Shown: piece by piece, positions 46,720 through 57,425 of the stretch
How positions within the stretch are numbered: the stretch's first letter is position 1
How the letters are laid out: every line of letters begins with the position of its first letter
Origin: Isoetes taiwanensis
Lineage: Eukaryota > Streptophyta > Lycopodiopsida > Isoetales > Isoetaceae
Assembly: GCA_021234155.1 (NCBI GenBank)
Contig: JAJEKV010000003.1
Coordinates: 9,610,413 to 9,674,412, forward strand
DNA length: 64,000 bases
Reading direction: 5' to 3'
Translations under genes and position numbers: made by a program
The notes under the pieces: generated by a model
The model's input: the letters and a program-made list of their open reading frames with translations, nothing else
Told to the model about the DNA's origin: nothing
Database searches by the model: none

Positions 46720-47900
46720 CATGATCAAGATGACAACAACGAGGAAATGGCCAGGAAGCAATCAGCGCAAGGCTGCGTCCGGATGAGGAATCGGATGCAT
46801 CGGTGATCCTTTGGGCCACCCATTGATGAATGCCAAGAACATGCATGCACCACCTCCACCACTACCTCGGCAAGGTGTCGAGGAAGGTCCACGGCGGGAG
46901 GGGCAAGACAATGAGGGAAATGTCGAGGAGACAAGAAGAGGAAAGGAAAGAAAAGCGAAGGACTCCAATACCATCTAGTTCGGTTCATTAGACACTTGGG
47001 GCCCAAGATAGTTATAGCTCGAGAAAGTGAGTCCGATGCCCTTGGGGTAAGAGCTAGGGCAAAAGGCGGTGACTATCAAAAGAAGGTTGGCGGTGCTATG
47101 AGCAATGTGTGGAAGACTAGGAAGTTGGGTGGGTTTCTCGGGGAAGGGCAGGTCGGTATGGGGAGGTGAAGCTTGGCTTGATGAAATGGAAGAATTTGGC
47201 AACTCCTACGGTATGAAAGATAAGGACATAGGAAAAGTTGCTTTCAGCTAACCTCATTAGACCCGGCAAGGATTTGGTGGAAAGGATATCGCGAAATCTA
47301 ACAAGCTAAAAGGAACAATTGCGGATTCAAGACCTTGACAAAGCTTTCCTTAAGCACTATGTGCCAAGATACAGCACACTAGCGAGGCGGATCAGGAGTT
47401 CTATAGATTGAAGCGAGGGGTACATTGTCGGTAGCAAAGTATCTGGAGGAATTTATGCGGCTCGGGCTCCATGTTCCGGAGTATCGAGAAAGGCAAGCGG
47501 TTGATACCTACATTGAAGGGTTGAGCGGCAATATCAAAAGGCTAGTTAGAGCAATCAACCCGAATCGATTCTGAGCTGAAGACAAAGCCATAAGTTTGGA
47601 GGAAGCACCACCAACCAGAGAAGCGGTCGGCCTTTAGGGGTAAAGCTTGAGGCGTTACCAAAAGGCGATGCGAGTAAGCAATCACCGGCTCACGCCATCG
47701 GGGAGGCCGGCGGTAAGGAAGAGCTCGGGGGTAAGAACTTTGGGGACCGTAAGCATGAGAATGCATCGGGGGTAAGCTCTAAAGCGTATTTTAGGCGGTT
47801 TGACTAAAGAGAAGAGGCAGGAGTGTCGAGAAGAAGCTATGTTTGGTGCTTCGGCCGGGCCGCGAACACATGATTGCCCATTAAGTCATCGCGAGGCGAC
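46720..47900 (+). pseudogene. Chromovirus gag, frameshifted
   Basis: Reading plus-strand frames piecewise gives a proline-rich start (MHAPPPPLPRQG), an arginine/lysine-rich stretch, and a capsid-like segment. That segment contains YLEEFMRLGLHVPEYRERQA and YIEGLSGNI near 47440-47540, which is the usual C-terminal part of plant gypsy gag. A zinc knuckle cannot be read cleanly near 47840. Many frame changes are present. Confidence 0.7.
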
Positions 47901-48029
47901 TTTGGCGAGAACTTGGGGATTGGGATTCACCAACAAAGCGGATGAAGATGGCGACCCGGGGAGGCCCGGGACTTCATAGATGGTGAGTGCCATATTTGTG
48001 CAAACATTGAGTCGGAAGAGATTGAAAAT

Positions 48030-48170
48030 CAGTCCACGATCATTGCGGTGAGGGATCATAGATATGATCCATATCTAGTATTGATAGATACGGGTAGCTC
48101 TCATAACTTTGCCTCTCCTAGGCTGGCTGCCCTAATGAAGAACAAGGTATTGAAGTCTAAGCCAAGGCGG
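48030..48170 (+). pseudogene. Chromovirus aspartic protease
   Basis: YLVLIDTGSSHNFASPRLA at about 48072-48130 contains the catalytic DTG and the SSHNF sequence typical of plant gypsy protease. It is preceded by STIIAVRDHR. The frame is lost downstream. Confidence 0.85.
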
Positions 48171-48430
48171 TCGCTATGGCAAAAGCGGCGCCATTCGACA
48201 CACTAAGGGGAGGAGGATCACATTCGACATAGACCTTAGTGGAAGTAAGTGGCCGATGGGGCAGAGGTCATGGAAATTGGAAGGTATGACCGATAGTGGG
48301 AATGGAATTCTAAAAACCCGAAAGCCATGATCATTGTGACTTAATGAAGTCTCCATGGACAGCACACGGGGCGGCACCAAATTCATAGTGAAAGGTAAGA
48401 AGGTAGCTTCTTCTATGCGGTGTATTTCTT

Positions 48431-49310
48431 TTGAAGCGACTAAGGAAAAGTAAAAAAAGAAATAAGGTGGATTACGTTTTGAGGTTAGAGGCAATTGAGC
48501 CCAATAAGCAGGATGGAAGTGACCAAAAGGGGAAGCAGTTGCCCAAGCCAGTAGCAAGGCTCATTTCAGAATTTAAGGATGTATTCCCGGATGAAATTCG
48601 GCAACTACCACCTTATAGGGGTGTGGAATGTGAGATCACATTAGCTCCAGATGCTAAGCCTACCAGCAAGGCACCTTACAGGATGAGCACCCCGGAATTG
48701 ATTGAGCTCAAGAAGCAGCTCCAGGAATTGCTTGAGCTTGGATTTATTAGAGCAAGCATGTCTCCTTTTAGAGCACCTATACTCTTCGTGAAGAAGAAAG
48801 ATGGGAGCTTAAGAATGTGCATAGACTATCGCCAGCTCAACAAGCAGACGATTAAGAATAAGTATGCATTGCCAAGGGCGGATGATTTAATGGACCAGCT
48901 CCAGGGAGCCAAGGTATTCTCTAAGATTGACTTAAGGTCAGGATACCACCAGATAAGAATAAAAGAAGAGGATATCCATAAGACCGCCTTTAGAACGCGG
49001 TATGGTCACTTTGAGTTTACAGTAATGCCCTTTGGGTTGTCGAATGCTCCGACAACTTTTATCGCCTCATGAGCGACATCTTGAGGGGATTTCTTGGATG
49101 AGTTTGTTATTGTATTATTCGACGACATCTAATCTGACAAGTCCATCGAAGAGCATTGTCGGCATTTGAGGAAAGTGTTGGAGAAGTTGAGGCGTCATCG
49201 GTTGTATGAAAAGCTCTCCAAGTGCCACTTTGCAGCAGGTCGAGTGGAATACTTGGGGCATGTGGTAATAGAGAGGGAATTTCTCTGGATCCATCTAAGA
49301 TTGAGGCAAT
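48431..49310 (+). CDS. Chromovirus reverse transcriptase
   Basis: An uninterrupted frame at 48431-49072 (213 codons) carries [74 protein letters not shown] and [14 protein letters not shown], all in family order. The catalytic segment follows in other frames: VLFDDI near 49108, where FIDDI is expected, then [19 protein letters not shown] and [15 protein letters not shown]. The intact frame is rich in normal CAG and CTG, unlike its flanks. The polymerase is not functional as read because the frame breaks before the catalytic aspartates. Confidence 0.92.
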
Positions 49311-49930
49311 AGTTGATTGGCCAGCTCAAGGAATGTGGCGAAGTAAGAAGCTTTTCGGGTTGGCGAGGTATTATAGAAAGTTCGTGAAGGACTTTGCTAA
49401 GTGGGCATCCCCTTTGTCGGACCTCACCAAGGCCAAGAAGATTAAGGATTGGACTAGCCATTGGTTAGAGAAAGTCAAGCTTCCTTTGAGAAGCTTAAGG
49501 AGGCCTGCTTTCTTGACACCGGTGCTTGTTCTCGAGATCAAGTAAAGATAAGTTGGTAGCAGCGGGCCTTAAGCAAGATAGCAATAGGGCGATCTTGATG
49601 CAAGAAGGAAGGAAGGGTCGCCCTACGACTCCAAGAACATGAACGACGCCGCAGAACAGCTACCCAACCCATGATCGGGAGTTGCTAGCCATTATCGGGG
49701 CATTAAGAATATGGAGGCATTATTTCTTTGGGAAGGAAGTTTGAGTTGGATACGATCACGAGCCTCGGTATCTTTTCACCCGACCACTTCTCAACCTAAG
49801 GCAAAGGAGATGGATGGAGTTTCTTGAGAATACGATTTTGATATAGTGTATAAGCCCGGCAAGCTTAATGTGGTGGCGGATGCTCTCTCTCTAGGAGACC
49901 GTTTGAGACAAAAGCATTGTATGTCACGAT
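49311..49930 (+). pseudogene. Chromovirus RNase H region
   Basis: It starts with VDWPAQG and LARYYRKFVKDFAK near 49311-49400, the link between RT and RNase H. This is followed by RAILMQEGR, DFDIVYKPGKLNVVADALS near 49840-49890, the usual end of the domain. Several frame changes intervene. Confidence 0.8.
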
Positions 49931-50059
49931 TTCCACTCTTTCAGTGAGTTTGGTAAGAAGATTGAGGAGACTTTGCCATCGGATGAAGATTTCAAGGAGG
50001 TATGGGAAAGCCTCTCTAGGGAAGCTAGAGCGGATAAGGAGCGGGGAAGTCTTCAAGCA

Positions 50060-50779
50060 TTATAAGAAGGAAGGCAACTTTGTTATATCATAAGCATAAG
50101 TTGTGTGTGCCCAAATCATCGGGGGTAAGGAAGCTAATTCTTCATGACACACAACAACAACCCAATAGCGAGGGCATGCGGGGTTTATGAAGACCTATTT
50201 CAAGATTCAAGTAGTTATTTACGCCGGGAATGAAGAAGCGGATAGCGAGATATATTCGGGAATGCCGGTTGTGTGTGTGACCAAAGCGGAGTAGCTCGAA
50301 TTCAGTGCTTTAGAACCATTGGGAGTGCCAAATGCTAAGTGGGAGGTCATAAGTATGGATTTTATTACGGGACTTCCTAGAACTCTTGGGCGGGGATGCA
50401 TTGATGCTTTTGTCGAGACAAGTTATCTAAGATGGCACATTTTGTGCCTTGTAGAACTCTGAGACACCGCATTAGATATTGCCAAGTTATTTGTAAAGGA
50501 GATTTTTTAGGCTCCATGGCATGCCTCGGAGATAATATCGGCGAGAGATTCCAAGTTTATGGCGCCTTTTGGCGGGGACCTCTTTAGCACCATTGGGACG
50601 AAGCTCTCCATGAGCCGCGGCATATCATCCCCAAGCGGATGGTGGGGCGGAGGGGCCGAATCGAATCATTGAAGATATGCCGAAGCTATGTGTGGAATAA
50701 GCGGTCAAGTGGGATGAGTTCATCCACTTGGTGGAATCGCCTACAATAGTGCCAAGCGAGTCATCGGATGTCTCCTTTT
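50060..50779 (+). pseudogene. Chromovirus integrase, N-terminal part, interrupted
   Basis: Recognisable pieces are KLCVPKSSGVRKLILHD, GHAGFMKTYFKI (zinc-binding region), ISMDFITGLPR (first catalytic Asp), DTALDIAKLFVKEIF, HGMPSEIISARDSKF (second Asp) and YHPQADGGAE (catalytic Glu region). It then reaches AYNSAK and IGMSPF, where the sequence stops at the inserted element. The continuation FMVNYGYQ is at 9366. The pieces lie in changing frames, so the enzyme is not encoded as read. Confidence 0.88.
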
Positions 50780-50799
50780 ACTACCACCCCAATCTTGGG

Positions 50800-51560
50800 T
50801 CCACATGTTGTTTTTTTTAGTGTGGTTTTGCTAAAAACAACATCAAAAACGACGTGTTGTTTTTTGTCCGATTTTACTAGAAATGGCGTGTAGTTTTTAG
50901 CCAAATTTTTATACATGTAGTTTTTTTTGTTAAAGTCTACGTAGAGTTTTGTCAAAATTATCTACGTATTAGGAATTACCGTGTGCCTACATGTTGTTTT
51001 TTAGAAGTAGATGTGGTTTTCAAGTGTTGTTTTTTCTAAAATAGACATGTGGTTCTTAATAAAATCTAAAAGGTCCACATGTAGTTTTTTAACTATTGTT
51101 TTGTATGAAAAAAACACTAAAAACTATGTATAGAATTTTCGATTTTGCTAGAAACCTGCGTAGTTTCTTTGTTTTTTCTTTTAACTATGTTGTTTCTAAA
51201 TGTTATTTTCTTAAAAAAGTGATATGTGTTTTCTAGGAAGAATGTGTTTTTTTGTAAACTCTGTTGTTTCTAAGTGTTGTTTTCTTGATAAAATGATATG
51301 TGTTTTTTAAGAAGAATGTGGTTTTTTTAACTCTGTTGTTTCTAAGTGTTTTTTTTTAACAAAATGGCCAGTGCTTTTAAAAAAAAATGTGGGCTTTTTT
51401 AATTATGTTATTTCTAGTTGTTGTTTTCTTAAAAAAATGATATGTTTTTTTTAACTATGTTGTTTCTAAGTGTTGTTTTCCTAGAAAAATAATATGTGGT
51501 TTTTAAAAAATAACTGTTGTTTTCAAGTATTATTTTTCTCATGAAGAAGAATTTCGATAT
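50800..51560. repeat. T-rich plaid repeat at the element's left end
   Basis: Interleaved phrases such as ATGTGGTTTTT, AAGTGTTGTTTTCT and CTATGTTGTTTCT are repeated with variable spacing. On the opposite strand this is the same vocabulary as the A/C-rich repeat at 1200-1860 and 56740-57400. Its position directly inside the terminal inverted repeat resembles the subterminal repeats of CACTA-type elements. Confidence 0.75.
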
Positions 51561-53328
51561 ATAGGTTTATATAAAATCAACATGTGGTTGTTTAATATAA
51601 GCAGTTTCAAAACATGGTTTTGAATTGAAAAATATGCAAATTGAAAAATATGCAAGTGTTATTTTTGTTTGTTTTTCCTAAAACAAAGACGTGGTTTTGA
51701 ATTGAAGATCTAGAAACCATTGGAAAATATATACCTTTATTTTTCAAGATTGCAGTTACAATTCACAATCAGAACAAAGATATTTTCACACTGATATTTT
51801 CAACACTGACTCCAAACTCCAGAGTGCAAAAATAACAAAGAGTCACCGATCCTTCTAAAGGAGCTCTCTGCAAAGCACATAAGGTTATCAGAAAGGATTA
51901 AAATCAAAAGAAAAAAAAAAAGGGAAAAGGATTAAAATCAAAAGAAAAAAAAAAGGGAAAAGGATTTACCAGTTATAAAGGAGGCATGAAATATAACAGA
52001 CTTGTTTTTGCTGTTTTTGCTTTTTTGCTGTGAAAAATACCTTGGACCTTTGGTGTTTCTGCTTGAATGCTTGAACCGACTCTACTTGGCTTGCTTCGAT
52101 TCGATTCTTGCTTACTTCTTAGCTTGGTTCTTGGCTTGGTTCGATTCTTGGCTTTGTACTGATATAAGCCCGGTGGTGCTCCTTTAATCAGCGGTGTCTT
52201 GATATAAACCCATATCGGCTTTGTTTGCACGGAAGGCCAATCTGAAAGGCGATAGGGCAAAATCGGCCCGATCTGGCGACATCGGGAGTCGACACCATCT
52301 TGCTTGGGAAGTGCATAAACCGGCCCCATATAGGAACCGATTTGCATAAATCGGCACTGGTGGTCAGGGTTTTCTTCATCTCTGTAATTCTTGCAGCCCA
52401 TGAGATCGGCCCTGAAGGATTCTTCCAAGTCCCGGATACTGAAAAACTAGCCTAAGGTAGTATTTGAACCTCTGTTCATTATCTAGCTGCATAGAACTGG
52501 ATTATGATCATGCGAAATGATATCCACTAAGTTTTACCACCATCACATTGGTATTTGGGCACTAGAACATGGTGGGCGAGAGATTGAAGGAGACAAGTTA
52601 GGAATTGTAAAAAGAATTAACATGAGATTCCAGCTCCTTTCTTTGAAGCGAGCATCACGTATCATGTCAAGCGGGGGCGGCATAGCCGTGAAAGCGGACT
52701 AGCGAGCATCACTTGTATCATGTCAAGCGGGGGCATAGCCGTGAAGCGAACTAGCGGTTTGTGAAGCGGTAGTGAAGCGGGGGCGCAATAGCCCCCTGTC
52801 TGATTTGGAAGCAGGAGAGTGCCATACGGGCCGCTCTTACCTTTCTGATTTGGAAGCATAGAGTAAGAAAGCGGGAAAGTAGCAGAAAGCGGGAAAGTAG
52901 CAGACCAATAGCAGCAAAATACCGGATCACCATCACGGGCGTTTATATCGCCAAATCACGGACCCTTGTTTTTCAACCTTTGATGGGGCATTTTTTTTCA
53001 TCCATATAATTTATTTTCAATTTTGAACTTATGATAAATGTTCCACTACTTTTGGCGGGGATTTTTCCTTATGGGTTCTTCTATGTTCAAGCCATATGGC
53101 TATAGCCAAAAATGGTTGGGGCGTCTTGTTGCACCACCATTTTCTTGGTTGTATAAGCTCAAGAAGTCCTTACTTTTAATTCTCAATGAGTGCCCAAAAA
53201 ATTTTGAGGACAACTCGTTGAAATTGGAAAAATCTCCCAGCAAAGATATTTCTACAAAGCAAACCATTCCCTGTAGGATCTCAAAGTCATTAGGCTCATA
53301 AGCGCATCAACTCAAATTTAAGAATCTA
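51561..53328. other. Stretch with short tandem repeats, no gene recognised
   Basis: A 37-base unit with GGATTAAAATCAAAAG is duplicated at about 51894-51965. A unit of about 65 bases, GCGAGCATCAC...GTCAAGCGGGGG, is duplicated at about 52649-52770. CTGATTTGGAAGCA occurs twice near 52799-52858, and GAAAGCGGGAAAGTAGCAG twice near 52868-52903. A minus-strand frame of 151 codons at 51973-52428 has a basic middle (NRTKPRTKLRSKQESNRSKP) but no family I can name. Confidence 0.5.
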
Positions 53329-53356
53329 CTAGTTATGGTGCCCGGCGTTGCCGGGC
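53329..53356 (-). mobile_element. Helitron-like 3' terminus
   Basis: On the minus strand GCCCGGCAACGCCGGGC forms a seven-base-pair GC hairpin, then ACCATAA, then CTAG followed by T. A short GC hairpin a few bases before CTAG, with insertion before T, is the signature of Helitron 3' ends. The element would extend to the right. I could not locate its 5' TC end and no Rep/helicase was seen. Confidence 0.55.
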
Positions 53357-55439
53357 TTTAGGTCCATATGAACTCGAAATGGGGCTTTAGGCAATTTGTC
53401 TTAAAATATATAGTGGAACATGAATTTGCATTAACGTTATCATTTTCGATTCTTTCTTTTGTCTAGTGCTAATAATGTATTTTGTTAAGGTGTGCATTAA
53501 TGTTTGTGAGTAGAGTAACAAATCATTGAACCAACAAACTTGAAGAGTTATTAGACATAGACATGAGAAGCTACGTGCAATCTGCGTACTACTTGTATTA
53601 TATCTCCATTTGTCTTTGATGGCATTAGCAATCATTCAAAAGACACTCTGCTTATGGTCCATCAATGAGTGTGGCCATGTCACATCATAGCAAGTTTAGC
53701 ATTGAAGGTCGATCCTAGGAGGGGGAGTGATTTGACAAAGGTTGTCGAACCAAGATGCGACACATGCAGGCTCAATTTTGTTGTGGCTATGTTATAATCA
53801 AGCTCGAAAGACTATCGTGTGGTAGGGCAATACAATATTGTATGCTTCTCCATCAAGAATTTATGCCTATCACAATTTTTATTGGAAGAGCAAAGACCAA
53901 TTTATTAAATAGTGCTATAACCTTATGCACCATTGCACCACACTTATGATGCGCCTAGCATATTGAAACTAAGTTGTATAATAGGAAAAATGTCTTGAAC
54001 TTACCAAGTTGCACAAGTCATAAAAGATTTAGACATTGCTTAGACATTGCATGACTACACACTTAGCAGCTCTATGCACTAACACTGTGATTTTTCAACT
54101 ACACATTTACATCACATAAACATAAACAGTTGAAACAATAATGTATCGACAAAGCTTGTTTGGAGATTTAATTGTGAGTTTTTTGCAGCATAAGATTGGA
54201 AAATTTGGTCAAAACTCAGTGCTAGTGGTTTGGACATGCTAACATTGTGAATCTTGGCTGGACATTTACATGTGAGTTTTTGCAGCGTATGATTGGAGAA
54301 TTTGGTCAAAACTCAGTGCTACTGGTTTGGACATGCTAACATTGTGAATCTTTTGCTAACACATGATTATTGCAATACTCCTTTATCTACTTGATTGATA
54401 AAATCTCTCAAATGAGCTAGAGCGACATAACTTAACCAAGACACACATTTGCACATTCTGATTACACTTAAAATCTCTTCAATCCTTGTACCAATATGAG
54501 AAATGACTTCAATGTCGGCAGCTGAGCTGATCACATTATACTTGACAGAAATAAAAAATAAATAAATAAATTAGTAAGATATTGTGCATATAAGTGGAAA
54601 GATATGATGAACAAATTAAATGCAAGAATATGCTGAATAATAGAAATGCCAATAGATAAAGCAAAAATCAAAGCAGATGTAAGAAATTAAAGCACGTTTA
54701 CGTAAAGTGTCTTTGCGGCGCTACAAATATAATGGTATGTTTTGCCAAGTCATCCCATGCCATGTCATCTTTGGATTGCCTACTCATACCATATGCTTAC
54801 CACATGTCCAAATGTCAAAAACCATTCCATTCAAAAAAAAAAAACAATCAAATCGTCTTCTCCAAAAAAGATCCGTCCATAGGGTAGGGCATCAAAAGAT
54901 TCCATGTGGCACAAAAAAGATTCCCAAATAGACCATGGTTTGGCCCTACAGTTTGAATTCTAGGGAAGAGTGCCCTATGGTTTTTTCTATGCACCCCTTC
55001 GCCTAAGTCTCATTTCACCCAATCCCTATGTGCCACGTTACACATGTATCATTTTGCGAAAAAGGCCTGTGGGATATCTCTTCTCTGCGAAATTCTCTAA
55101 CCTAAAAAGGCCAGGCCAAGATCCGACCTTTCCGATAGATCTGGCCTGACAATCATGAGCCCGAGCATCCCTTTTGTACTATTGTGCCTCAAGAAACATC
55201 ATAACATGTGTAAAGCCAAAACAAAACAAACCCAGATGCCAAGAATGTGCCGGAAATGAGAAAACAAAAAGGGAAAACAATTTTTGAAACAAGGGCCGGC
55301 TTCTGTGCGAAAGATTTGACTTCTGTGACTGTATCTGGAGCGGATTTGCGGAGCATAAGTTAAGAATGACCTGGCTTGCATGAAATACCTATTTATTTGA
55401 TGCAAATTACTTGAATGTGTACCTTCATTTGATTATTTT
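53357..55439. other. AT-rich stretch with a two-copy repeat, no gene recognised
   Basis: Two related units of about 115 bases, GAGTTTTTTGCAGCATAAGATTGG and GAGTTTTTGCAGCGTATGATTGG to ACATTGTGAATC, lie at about 54150-54255 and 54263-54352. No protein motif was recognised. Confidence 0.45.
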
Positions 55440-55527
55440 TGATCCTGTGCCCAAGACTCTGAGCTTGGGAATTTATGTTCCTATTCTGTATGATGATTCA
55501 ATGAAAGAAAATTCGAACTTGGTAAGC
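55440..55527 (+). CDS. Exon-like segment, unknown protein
   Basis: An open reading DPVPKTLSLGIYVPILYDD followed by SMKENSNL ends at a good GTAAGC donor at 55532 region, six bases before the duplicated block starts to match window position 1. I do not recognise the protein. Confidence 0.3.
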
Positions 55528-56272
55528 ATTGTCCTCATTTGATAACCTAAAGCATAATATTGGAGTAAATTAATGATCTCAATTCAATTAGCGAGCCTAG
55601 GTGTAGATGATTGCTTCACAAGCCAAATATTAGCAAAAGAAAATAATCAAGTACTCTGTCTTCTGTAGAAATATTCCATTTATTCACCATACAGTTAAAG
55701 TTGCTATTTCTTATCAAAAATCTTTATAAAGAAAAAAAGGGGTCAGATCTCAAAAAAGGACTCTATGCACCTACTCTGCAGAGTCATCAAAAATCGTTCC
55801 AATTGACAAAACTTGAAAAGGTATTCTGTTCATACACTTGCAAAAAGAAGCTCTCGGGTTGGGATATTGACCAAAAATTGACCCTGTCAGTTTGATCAAT
55901 TGCACATAGTTGCCCTAAGGATTTTCTAGTAGAGTTTCATAGGCAGATCAAGTACCTTACCTAGTATCCAACAAAATTGATTTAATCAAAAAAAGCTCAA
56001 GAACCACACATGGGAAGTATTTTGCTGTGACAGTCTTTTTACTGTTCAGGGAAGCTAATCTATTATGGCTGTTTGAGTAATTCTTTTGTAGTATTCTCTC
56101 ACAGAGTGGTTGCCTATAGCAACCTGGAGGTTCTACACCATTGAGGTTGAAGGTTTGCCAGGAATACCTTCAACATTAAATAATACATCATTAGACAGAT
56201 CGAGGAGCTTTGTGAAACATCAAATTTCATCTAAAATATACTGTTCAATCAAATGTTATAACTAAAATTGTA

Positions 56273-56610
56273 ATAGCGCCTAGAAAAGCACCATCTGACG
56301 ATTAGTCTGATGCAATATCTGATGAATAGTCTGACGCAAAATTTGATGATATATCTGACGTTATATCTGACGCATTTTCTGATGATTATTCTGACGCATA
56401 TTCTGACGCTTTTTCTGACGATACATATTTGACGTATATTCTGACGATTAATGTGATGCTTAACGTGACGAAGGCTTCTGACGATTTATGTGACGACATG
56501 TCTGACGTAGTATCGTCAGGAAAAGCATCAAAATAATAATCGTCAGTACGTTCGTCAGCCTGTACGTCAGGCAAAAATCTCTCTAGATAGTATGACGATT
56601 TTTCTGACAA
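56273..56610. repeat. TGACG-rich degenerate minisatellite (right copy)
   Basis: Duplicate of 740-1076; essentially unchanged, including its CTG triplets. Confidence 0.85.
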
Positions 56611-56739
56611 AAAATGCTCATTCTCTTATAGTGGTTGGATCTAACCGTTGAAGTTATTTTTCACGAATGTAAAACAATACGATACATTCCCAAAGTTGAG
56701 CACACAAACAATATTCCAGGTGGTGGTGCTTTGCTTAAG

Positions 56740-57400
56740 AAATAGCCTCAGAAAAACCATACTTCCTTAAGAAATAGTTGCGTAAAGACTACGCCACTTT
56801 AGAAAATCACACTTCTGTAAAAAAAAAGCCACTTAAAAACTACACCTACTTAAAAACCACACATCAAAAAACCATACTTACGTTAAAAAATAGCTACGTA
56901 AAAACTATACCTCGTTATATAAACCACACCAAAAAAAATCATATTTCCTTAAAAATAGCTTCCTAAACACTACACCTAGTTATAAACTACACCACTTCAG
57001 AAAACCATACTTCATTGAAAAACAGCCACTTAAAAACCACACCCGCTTATAAACCACACTTCAAAAAACCATACTTCTTTAAAAAATAGCTATTTAAAAA
57101 CTACACCCACTTATAAACGACACCTCAAAAAACACCACCTCGATTAAAAAAATCATACCACTTCAGAAAACCATACTTCCTTAAAAAACAACCACTTAAA
57201 AACTATACCTCCTTATAAACCACACTTCAAAAAACTACACTTCCATAAAAAACCACTACTTAAGAACTGCACCTAGTTATAAACTACACCTCAAAAAACA
57301 ACACCTTCTTAAAAACAACACCCCCTCAAAAAAATAAGCAACACTTCTTTTAAAAAAACGACACCTCAAAAAAAGACCACACCTTCAAAAAAAACAAGGT
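56740..57400. repeat. A/C-rich plaid repeat (right copy)
   Basis: Duplicate of 1200-1860, with more regular phrases. Confidence 0.85.
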
Positions 57401-57425
57401 GCTGCGCACGGAGGGTTGCCCTCCA
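57394..57425 (+). repeat. Paired-palindrome boundary motif (right copy)
   Basis: GTGCTGCGCAC and GGAGGGTTGCCCTCC in tandem, after ACAAG, at the edge of the plaid repeat. Confidence 0.65.
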
